Source: Geobacter sp. (GTDB lineage Bacteria; Desulfobacterota; Desulfuromonadia; Geobacterales; Pseudopelobacteraceae). Taken from it: a stretch of 64,000 nucleotides of DNA. The notes under the pieces were generated by a model. The model was given only the letters and a program-made list of their open reading frames with translations, did no database searches and was not told where the DNA came from. The stretch is from contig WKKS01000005.1 of the NCBI GenBank assembly GCA_009684515.1, positions 1 to 64,000 of the forward strand. The letters run 5' to 3'. This document shows, in pieces, positions 56,881 through 64,000 of the stretch (the first letter of the stretch is position 1; each line of letters opens with the position of its first letter). The translations under genes and the position numbers were made by a program.

Positions 56881-56955
56881 TGGTGGGCGCTACTGGGTTC
56901 GAACCAGTGACCCCTGCCGTGTGAAGGCAGTGCTCTCCCGCTGAGCTAAGCGCCC
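56881..56955 (-). tRNA. tRNA-Val (anticodon CAC)
   Basis: 75 nt with encoded CCA. The acceptor GGGCGCT pairs with AGCGCCC, the D-arm is TAGCTCAGCGGGAGAGCA, the anticodon stem CTGCC/GGCAG holds loop TTCACAC (CAC), and the T-arm is CTGGTTCGAACCCAG. Confidence 0.96.
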
Positions 56956-57236
56956 GAATGCCTCGAGTTTCTAACAGAACTGTTCGTCTCTGTCAAGCTT
57001 GCACTGGACCGGAGCAACGGTAATTTCCCGGTTAAAGTCTGATTTGCTGAAGTAAAAGACCTGGTTGGTCTTGTTTTGTATATATAAATTGATATGTTAT
57101 CGTGTATACGATATTCAGTTTTCGATTGACGACGAGCAGTAATGATGGCAGTATTCCGGACACTTTAGGTTAGATATTTTGCATCTAAAACCGGTTCGGT
57201 GAATCGGTTACATTCAAGAAAGCAGGAGGGATTGTA

Positions 57237-58100
57237 ATGAAGAGTTTGGCTAAATTTATGAAAACCTTTGGTGCGGTTGTTGCGCTGATGGGAATAACGG
57301 CTTTTGGCGCCGTTGCGGCGGACGCTCCTAAAGCGACACTGACCAGTAACGATTGTGTGAAGTGTCACTCAAACCCGCCTGCGGATATTGCCGCCAATGG
57401 TGGCGCACACAAAACCAGTGTTTCTTGCCAGGATTGTCATGCGGGCCATCGTCCGGCCGTTAAAAACAATATTCCACAGTGCAGCCAGTGCCATACCGAC
57501 AAGTCGCACTACAAGCTCTCCGGCTGCCTTCGTTGCCACAATAATCCACATACACCAAAGATCATCAAACTGGCCAACAATATTACCGATGAGTGTCTGA
57601 CCTGCCACAGCCAGCAGATCGTCAAGTTGAAGCAGGTGCCAAGCAAGCATACCAAGCTGGCCTGTAGCTTCTGCCACAACGTCCACGGCAAGATTCCTCA
57701 ATGTACTCAGTGCCATAAGCCGCATAGCGCTGACATGGGTGCTTCTGACTGCAAGCGTTGCCACCAGGCACATATGCCGACCGCAGTAACATACGCATCC
57801 GATACAGCTAACAAGATGTGCGCCGCCTGCCACAAGAAGGCTTCCGAACTGCACAGCAAAACAGCTACAAAACACAAGGATGTTGCCTGCGTAACCTGTC
57901 ACAAAGACAAGCACAAAACAGTTCCGGCTTGCCAGAGCTGCCACGGAGTGCCGCATCCTGCTTCCATGATGGCACGCTTTACCAAGTGCGGCGAGTGCCA
58001 TAACATCGCTCATGACCTGAACCACTGGAGCCCTGCTTCTGCGGCGCCGGAAAAGTCAGCGCCCGCTGCAGCAGTCAAAAAGGGTCACAAAAAAAAGTAA
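57237..58100 (+). CDS. Dodecaheme c-type cytochrome
   Basis: A 287-aa exported cytochrome with signal peptide MKSLAKFMKTFGAVVALMGITAFGAVAADA and twelve CXXCH motifs spread evenly from residue about 40 to 265, so 12 covalent hemes are expected. The spacing and frequent extra His residues (GGAHKT, HKDVAC) suit bis-His ligation. The C-terminal tail is Ala/Lys-rich. Likely periplasmic electron carrier in metal or extracellular reduction. GGAGG stands before the ATG; a strong terminator follows, so it is monocistronic. Confidence 0.93.
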   Translation: MKSLAKFMKTFGAVVALMGITAFGAVAADAPKATLTSNDCVKCHSNPPADIAANGGAHKTSVSCQDCHAGHRPAVKNNIPQCSQCHTDKSHYKLSGCLRCHNNPHTPKIIKLANNITDECLTCHSQQIVKLKQVPSKHTKLACSFCHNVHGKIPQCTQCHKPHSADMGASDCKRCHQAHMPTAVTYASDTANKMCAACHKKASELHSKTATKHKDVACVTCHKDKHKTVPACQSCHGVPHPASMMARFTKCGECHNIAHDLNHWSPASAAPEKSAPAAAVKKGHKKK

Positions 58101-58126
58101 ACAGATAAAATAAGCATGATGCATCT

Positions 58127-58165
58127 GAAGGGCCGACGATTAAAATCGTCGGCCCTTCTTTTGTT
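58127..58165 (+). terminator. Rho-independent terminator after the dodecaheme cytochrome
   Basis: A perfect 14-bp stem GAAGGGCCGACGAT/ATCGTCGGCCCTTC with a short loop, then TTTTGTTTT. Confidence 0.95.
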
Positions 58166-58336
58166 TTACGACAGAAGTTCAGTGGTTTAGATGGCAAACA
58201 ATTAGTAAATTAACATTATGGCGGGCATGTAACGTGCAGATTGCAACGGAAATTGATAACGATAAATTTAATTAAACTTTTGCAAGATAAAATCCACGGT
58301 TAATTGATGTAGATATGATGGGGTTTGGAGGGCTAA

Positions 58337-61300
58337 ATGTTTTTTTGGGGCAATTCGCAGATCAGGTTTTTAGTCTGGGTATGTCTGGTCGTTATTTCGT
58401 CTTTTGGCGATGCTGAAGCCGTCTTGCAGTGTTATGACTGTCACGGTACAAAAGGCTCTTTTGATGTCAGGCCTGAAGATTCTAACGGCAGAAATATATC
58501 TACCGGCGGATTTCAGGGTAATCATCGTCAACATCTGGGGGCCGGAGTTACGGTGGCTTCGTGCACGAAATGCCATCCCGGCAGCTCCTCTTACAACTCC
58601 GGACATAGAGATGGCCTCATAAAAATATCCGGCAAGATAAACGCATCTCCGCTAGTTACGCCATATAACAACTCAACTACCCCATTTCCCCAGACGGCGA
58701 CTCCGTCTCTAAGCAGCTGCAACAGTGTTAATTGCCATTTTGAGAATATCACCCCCACGTGGGGAAGCAATCCCGCATCCACCGGATGCGGCAGTTGCCA
58801 TGGTTCACCGCCGCAAGATGGCAACCACCCGGGCGTGTCAGGCGCCGGCAAAAAGCATGGAGACTATTTTGGAACAAGCGGTGCCGACAGTTGTGTGAAG
58901 TGCCATAGCAATAATACTACTTTTGCACATGCAACCAGCGTCGGCAAACGGGGTCTGGTCGTTAAATTCACCAAAGCGCCCAACAGTGGCGGCAATTACA
59001 GTGGTAATCTCAGCTACCCGAATTATCTGCCAAGCCAGAGTCCGGCCAGAAACGGAACCTGTACAAATATCTACTGCCACAGTGATGGACGGGGTGGCGT
59101 TCCCTTTATCACTCCGCAATGGTCCAGTACAAACCCGATCAAATGTTATGGTTGTCATGGTGGCCGCGTCGATGACAGCACTCAGTTAAATTGCAATGCC
59201 GTACTGGGGATCTGGTCTGCCTCTAAAACGAAATGTATCCCGGATTTGACGATGTCATCCAACGGGCATCACCGTCTGGTTGGTCCCCAGTGGATCAGGA
59301 AGTACCCCTGCTATTATTGTCACAGCAATACAGCAGATGCCTCCGGAGTGATCAAAAACTATTCGAGCCATGTGAACGGCATTAAAGATATTAAAATGGC
59401 TCCGCAGTGGAATATTGACGGCAGGCCCGCTGCCGCCTACAACCCGGCCACAAAAGTCTGTGGCAATGTCTATTGTCATAGTGACGGAACCAGCGATCCC
59501 GAGGATGTGCGACCGTTTGCCTGGACCGAGCCGAAGACAGAGTGCTACAGCTGTCATGGACACCCGGCGGGGAGTTGCTCATCTGTTAATTGTCACGATG
59601 GTCGTACTGACGGAGTGACCGGCAAGGTATGGACGGTTAAAAACGGTTGGCCGGTCGGCAGCGAGTGGATGGGCGCCATGCCGATGTTTCCGAACCAGGG
59701 TGCCGGAACACCCCGGGCCAATTCTCACACCCGGCATGCGCAGACTAACTTTACCTGTGACCAATGCCATTCCAAAACCATTAAGGGAGATTGTGGGACT
59801 TGCCATAAAAACGGAATACCCCCGGGAGGTATGGGAGAGGTCGCGCACATAGACGCAGCCTTCCATGTCAACAAAATCAAGGATGTCTCTTTCAAAGATA
59901 TGCCCGGTGCCGTATATGACAAGAATGCCAAAACCTGTTCAAACGTCACCTGTCACACCGGCGGAGTTGACCCGGTATGGGGAGGTTCAGTCAATAGTGC
60001 CCAGACCTGCATAGCGTGTCACGGAACTACCGGCTCGGATGTGGATGACTACAATGCTTTCAACGGTACCCAGGGGAAAATAAATCTGACTGAGTGGGTC
60101 ACGACAGGGCATGGCCGTTATTCATCGGCATCAAATACCGGCTCATACCCCAAATCCGGCAACCCGGCCGCCAATTTCCCTGGCAATCCGTGCTGGTATT
60201 GCCACGATAACAATGTTCTTCACAAAAACGACTCCAATCCCTTTCGTTTGCAGATGCATGCCCAATACAAACAGCGCTTCGAAAAGGAATGTGTTTACTG
60301 CCATATGGAAGGGAGCAACCCAGAGTGTCTGAGTTGTCATGTCGGGCAGTCCGAGTCACTGTCGCCGCAGGCAACCGCAGGCGGGGTCTTGTTCAAATTC
60401 AGAAACGGCTCCACCGTCACCAAGTATTCCTCTACCCACACCTATCTCAATAACTGTATCAACGGTGGGTGTCACGACTCAGACAGCAGTCGGCATAAGG
60501 TTAACGCGGGGGTCTGGACGGCCGAACAGAAAAACGATGTTAAAAACCAGTACATGATGATGGGTGTCTGTCTGCAGTGCCATGACGATGACAGCAGCAA
60601 TCAATGCAGCAGCTGCCACGTGGCGCCGACAGATAAACCACTGAAGTATTCGCTCGGGTTTGACCCCGGCACCGGTTTCATCAAGCCAAAGAAAGCCAGG
60701 GCATCGGCAGGTCATTTCGGCCATAAACATTACCAGGATTTCAAAGACAGCGGCGGCTGGATGAAGCATTACACTTCGGCCAGATCACCGATTTTCGGGA
60801 CCTATTCAATCGCTAATGGAACCTGGAAAGGCGGTAAGTTCTGCTGGGATTGCCATGACCCGCATGGCGACAGCAACATTTATATGATCCAGAGCAAGGT
60901 CGCCACTGAAACAGACGGCATATTCGGCATCCCCAAAAAACGATCAGATGTCGTTTTTACCGATAATGCCAGCGGCACCAACTATGTTACTAAAAGCGGG
61001 GCCGGTGTCACGCTGTTTAACGGTATTTGTAATGTTTGTCATTCGCCGGGTGGAAAACACTATACCAGCAGCTCCGGAGATGGCCACAATTTCACCCGGC
61101 GCTGCACCGGTTGTCATGAACATCGTTTTGCCGACAGCCATGCCAACAAACAGAGCTGCGACAGTTGTCATGCCAGTACGAAGCCGGTTCCGAAACACAC
61201 CGCTTTCGGGTTGCCAAGGGATTGTACCAAATGTCATTCAGGTACGGTCGGGAACCGGATGGATGTCATGGGGCAGATGCGGTCAAATTCCCATCATGTT

Positions 61301-63247
61301 CAAAGTGTTGAAGTAAACAACAGGCATTGTTACCAATGCCATTGGGAAGCGACTCCGGAAGGTTTGATAGATGTCCGCTACCACGCCGGCTACAATTACA
61401 AGAATTACTCATCATTGAAAAACGATGTGGTTGATCTGGTTATTTACGGGCCAGGCTCTCGGCCCGCAGTTTACAAAAACAACAGCAGCGCCGTTCAGTT
61501 CAGGGCCAGTAACATGGGCAGTGGAGCGGAAAGAAATGAGGTTGCAAAAATCAGCAACCATTGCATTTCATGCCATAGTGATCAAAATAACAACACGGTT
61601 CCCTTCGACGATTGCAAAACTCCACGACAGTATTCCTGGGATCTGCAAAGCGTAGCTTCCCGCTACTTGCAGCTCGGCACAGCCACATGGGGAAAATATG
61701 CAGCGACCGCCAATGCGGCCAAGAAAAACATCAGCAAGGCATTTTCCGCCCATGGCAATGCCATAAACAACGGTGGCGGCTGGGATCCGGCCAATGGTCT
61801 GGACGGCACTGTTCCAAACAACCGCACCGGCGTTGCCAATGTCCAGTGTTTCGATTGCCATAATTCGCACGGTTCCAAAGTTGTCGGTATTACATCCAGC
61901 TATGTGACTTTCAACGGAACCAACAACGGTGCAAACCTGAAAGAAACCAAAAAAGATATGGGCGGATATGCCGCTGACTACAAGGCGTCTTCAAACAGTT
62001 CCGGCATCAATCCCTACGGCGCCGGCGCCGGGCAATGTTTTGACTGCCACAACAGCGCAACTGCCGGGTCGGTTGTGCCAAGCGGGAAAACCCCCTGGGG
62101 ATACAACTCGACCTTCGGCGCAACCGCCCCGATCATGGGATACAAAGATACACCCAAGTTTGGTCAGGCAACCAAGGGGTCAACAGCCAGATTCGCCGAA
62201 CGTGAAAGCCGCAAAACCATGCTTGGCGGTCACCTGAAAGCTTCCGAGCCTGCCGGTTCACTGCCCAATCTTGTCAAGGATGCCGGTACGGTCAGCAGCG
62301 GCACTGCCACTTCTATGGCTGACGGCGGCAAAAACTGGACTCCGGCGGATAAGTGGAAAAATATGTATCTCCTGGCGGTTGGCGGCGTCAACAGCGGCCA
62401 GTTGCGTAAAATAACCGCCAGCAGCTCCACTGCGCTGACAGTTGAAGCCTTCGGCGCTAATTTTGAGGCCGGTAATAGCTACAAAATCGTTCCGTATTCC
62501 ACGACAATTAACGGGCTTTGCACCCCCTGTCACGATCCGCACGGCGTAAGTCCGACTTTGGGAAGCAACCAGGCTTATGCGCTGCCGCTTCTCAAAGGCA
62601 CCTATATGACCACTCCCTACAAGGAAGATTCTCCTCCTCCCGATCCGACCGGCACAAATGTCATGCCTGCTTCTCCGGCAGTGGCAAAGTCGTGGGGGAA
62701 GGTAAAGACTTATGGCGGGCATCCGACACCTAATCAGCCGGTTGCCAAATATAATCTGGATCGCACCACATTCAGCGGTTCCAACCGCATATCTGAAAGC
62801 GATGACAAGTTCGCCGGTTTGTGTGTGAACTGCCACAAGAAAGAAAACCTTACGGACGGCATCAATAAAAACCAGAATTTCAAGACAGTGGACCGGATTC
62901 ATGAATCGGTCAAAGGATGGGGGGCCAATACGGAGCATTCCTTTACCTGTTCCAAATGCCATCAGCCGCATGTATCCGGCCTGCCAAGGCTGATGCAGAC
63001 CAACTGCCTCGACTACAGGCATCGTGGTAACAGGCCGTCCGGCGGAACATACTGGTCGGCTGACTCCCAAGCGTCAGGAACCGCACATAATTATAACGAA
63101 CATCGCGGTTACCCAATCGCCAGCACATTGGGCACGACCGGCACTCCGGAGGCGACTGCCAGTTGCCACGCCGGAGCGCCTATGAATGCAGGAACCTGGC
63201 CGGATAAAAACTACTGGAACAGTGTCACGCCTTGGTCGTTCCCGTAG
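58337..63247 (+). CDS. Giant multiheme cytochrome (27 CXXCH plus 6 CX4CH)
   Basis: A 1636-aa exported protein. The signal segment FLVWVCLVVISSFGDAEA precedes the first heme motif CYDCH. By eye I count 27 CXXCH and 6 CX4CH (for example CNSVNCH, CTNIYCH, CINGGCH), the latter typical of the Geobacter CxxxxCH...CXXCH family; whether CX4CH binds heme is not settled. Motifs crowd the first two thirds; the last third has wide Gly/Ser/Asn-rich spacers with few hemes. Probably outer-surface, part of an extracellular electron route. TTGGAGG precedes the ATG. A secreted beta-propeller-repeat gene follows after 67 bp. Confidence 0.92.
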   Translation: MFFWGNSQIRFLVWVCLVVISSFGDAEAVLQCYDCHGTKGSFDVRPEDSNGRNISTGGFQGNHRQHLGAGVTVASCTKCHPGSSSYNSGHRDGLIKISGKINASPLVTPYNNSTTPFPQTATPSLSSCNSVNCHFENITPTWGSNPASTGCGSCHGSPPQDGNHPGVSGAGKKHGDYFGTSGADSCVKCHSNNTTFAHATSVGKRGLVVKFTKAPNSGGNYSGNLSYPNYLPSQSPARNGTCTNIYCHSDGRGGVPFITPQWSSTNPIKCYGCHGGRVDDSTQLNCNAVLGIWSASKTKCIPDLTMSSNGHHRLVGPQWIRKYPCYYCHSNTADASGVIKNYSSHVNGIKDIKMAPQWNIDGRPAAAYNPATKVCGNVYCHSDGTSDPEDVRPFAWTEPKTECYSCHGHPAGSCSSVNCHDGRTDGVTGKVWTVKNGWPVGSEWMGAMPMFPNQGAGTPRANSHTRHAQTNFTCDQCHSKTIKGDCGTCHKNGIPPGGMGEVAHIDAAFHVNKIKDVSFKDMPGAVYDKNAKTCSNVTCHTGGVDPVWGGSVNSAQTCIACHGTTGSDVDDYNAFNGTQGKINLTEWVTTGHGRYSSASNTGSYPKSGNPAANFPGNPCWYCHDNNVLHKNDSNPFRLQMHAQYKQRFEKECVYCHMEGSNPECLSCHVGQSESLSPQATAGGVLFKFRNGSTVTKYSSTHTYLNNCINGGCHDSDSSRHKVNAGVWTAEQKNDVKNQYMMMGVCLQCHDDDSSNQCSSCHVAPTDKPLKYSLGFDPGTGFIKPKKARASAGHFGHKHYQDFKDSGGWMKHYTSARSPIFGTYSIANGTWKGGKFCWDCHDPHGDSNIYMIQSKVATETDGIFGIPKKRSDVVFTDNASGTNYVTKSGAGVTLFNGICNVCHSPGGKHYTSSSGDGHNFTRRCTGCHEHRFADSHANKQSCDSCHASTKPVPKHTAFGLPRDCTKCHSGTVGNRMDVMGQMRSNSHHVQSVEVNNRHCYQCHWEATPEGLIDVRYHAGYNYKNYSSLKNDVVDLVIYGPGSRPAVYKNNSSAVQFRASNMGSGAERNEVAKISNHCISCHSDQNNNTVPFDDCKTPRQYSWDLQSVASRYLQLGTATWGKYAATANAAKKNISKAFSAHGNAINNGGGWDPANGLDGTVPNNRTGVANVQCFDCHNSHGSKVVGITSSYVTFNGTNNGANLKETKKDMGGYAADYKASSNSSGINPYGAGAGQCFDCHNSATAGSVVPSGKTPWGYNSTFGATAPIMGYKDTPKFGQATKGSTARFAERESRKTMLGGHLKASEPAGSLPNLVKDAGTVSSGTATSMADGGKNWTPADKWKNMYLLAVGGVNSGQLRKITASSSTALTVEAFGANFEAGNSYKIVPYSTTINGLCTPCHDPHGVSPTLGSNQAYALPLLKGTYMTTPYKEDSPPPDPTGTNVMPASPAVAKSWGKVKTYGGHPTPNQPVAKYNLDRTTFSGSNRISESDDKFAGLCVNCHKKENLTDGINKNQNFKTVDRIHESVKGWGANTEHSFTCSKCHQPHVSGLPRLMQTNCLDYRHRGNRPSGGTYWSADSQASGTAHNYNEHRGYPIASTLGTTGTPEATASCHAGAPMNAGTWPDKNYWNSVTPWSFP

Positions 63248-63314
63248 TGGAAGCAAGCTTTACGGGCGCTTTTGAGGAAATGTTTGTGTTTAAAAATGCC
63301 GGAGGCAATTTTAT

Positions 63315-64000
63315 ATGAGCCGAAATTTTGAAATTAATAGCAAGAACCTGATATTCAGCTTCTCCACCATCCGTTATTCCCGCTTCGGACTCTGTCTGCT
63401 GGCGTTATTAATGCTGATTTGCACATTAATGCCGGTGTCAATGGCGCATGCAAAGGGTGGTGATACTGTCTCACCCTTCCCGGCAATCGATGTCAGAGCA
63501 GGTTTGCAATACGCCAAGGCGATGGCCGTGGATTCCACCGGGAACATCATCGTGGTCGGTTACATGAACAGCGGTTCCAGCAATGATTATCTAATTGCAA
63601 AATTCAAGGCTGACGGAAGCGGACTTGCCGCCTGGGCTCCAGTTTCCTATGGCAGCGGCGGAGACGACGTCGCAACGGCGGTGGCGATAGATTCGGCAGA
63701 CAATATTATCGTGACCGGCTACGTCTGGAACGGAGTTAATAATGACATCCATACCGTCAAGTACAACGGGGCCACCGGCACTGTGCTGTGGCAGCACACA
63801 TACGACGTTGCCGGCGGCAATGACACCGCAACCGCTATAGCTGTGGATAGTTCCGGCGACATATACGTGGCCGGATACTCGTTTAATGGAACCAGGCGCG
63901 ACGACTTTCTGGTTGTAAAATACCCGTCTGGCGGGGCAACTCCGGTATGGACAGAACTGTATGACGATACGGCCTATCCGAATAACGATAACCGTATCCA
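63315..64000 (+). CDS. Secreted beta-propeller-repeat protein (partial)
   Basis: Runs off the window end: 228 codons seen with no stop. An N-terminal hydrophobic segment (LCLLALLMLICTLMPVSMAHA) is a probable signal peptide. The body has about 60-residue repeats of the SBBP/delta-60 type: AVDSTGNIIVVGY, AIDSADNIIVTGY, AVDSSGDIYVAGY, each followed by a 'DxxxxKY' strand. These form beta-propellers in secreted proteins. GGAGGC precedes the ATG. The location after the giant cytochrome suggests a shared surface role (inference). Confidence 0.85.
   Translation, partial: MSRNFEINSKNLIFSFSTIRYSRFGLCLLALLMLICTLMPVSMAHAKGGDTVSPFPAIDVRAGLQYAKAMAVDSTGNIIVVGYMNSGSSNDYLIAKFKADGSGLAAWAPVSYGSGGDDVATAVAIDSADNIIVTGYVWNGVNNDIHTVKYNGATGTVLWQHTYDVAGGNDTATAIAVDSSGDIYVAGYSFNGTRRDDFLVVKYPSGGATPVWTELYDDTAYPNNDNRI

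Overview
The window looks like a chromosomal stretch of a Geobacter-type bacterium (Desulfuromonadales/Geobacterales). The reasons are the multiheme c-type cytochromes (12 CXXCH motifs in one gene; 27 CXXCH plus 6 CX4CH in another), tandem type IV pilins next to a PilR-type sigma-54 regulator and an ABC transporter, a cbb3 oxidase with an odd heme distribution, and a probable selenoprotein. The assignment is inference from gene content and order; I could not run a search.

Layout. 1-3.9 kb: glycolytic operon gap-pgk-tpiA-secG, then tRNA-Leu(GAG). 3.87-11.05 kb: a 7.2-kb integrative element in the 3' end of that tRNA, bounded by 20-bp direct repeats. It carries a large tyrosine integrase, a second very small tyrosine recombinase next to a dif/lox-like site (11-bp perfect arms, 8-bp spacer), a Rep_trans-like replication initiator, several small genes of phage or plasmid flavour, and a probable non-coding RNA with a consensus promoter and a strong 3' hairpin. 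11.1-16.6 kb: hrpB, pgi, eno. 16.9-19.9 kb: a MacAB-like exporter operon running into a sigma-54 response regulator (to 21.3 kb). 21.4-23.5 kb: an IS200-type insertion directly against the sigma-54 promoter of a type IV pilin, then a second pilin with its own sigma-54 promoter. 23.6-26.1 kb: ABC-2 transporter and a partner protein. 26.1-30.5 kb: leftward tmk-holB-ricT-metG. 30.6-37.6 kb: rnc, a radical SAM protein, an M42 peptidase, an HD-GYP protein, guaB-guaA. 37.8-40.8 kb: ccoNOQP, including a 46-residue CcoQ. 40.8-42.1 kb: CheX-like and YkgJ-like proteins. 42.1-50.2 kb (leftward): tamB-tamA, an outer-membrane barrel, an OmpA-domain lipoprotein and a DUF4398-like lipoprotein. 50.7-55.2 kb: a lipase-like lipoprotein, an OsmC-family selenoprotein with an in-frame UGA, a universal stress protein, a small HTH protein, a GIY-YIG protein, a VKOR-thioredoxin fusion. 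55.6-57.0 kb: MFS transporter and tRNA-Val(CAC). 57.2-64 kb: a dodecaheme cytochrome, a giant multiheme cytochrome and the start of a secreted beta-propeller-repeat protein.

How the parts fit. Most of the window is housekeeping: glycolysis, purine synthesis, DNA replication, translation and envelope assembly. The respiratory and surface genes (cbb3 oxidase, cytochromes, pilins, VKOR thiol oxidase, TamAB) suit a metal-reducing bacterium with limited oxygen use.

The best leads are: the tRNA-Leu element as a self-contained integrating and probably replicating unit with a separate resolution module; the UGA at the catalytic position of the OsmC protein; and the IS200 insertion that leaves the pilin sigma-54 promoter intact but pushes anything upstream of it about 0.6 kb away.
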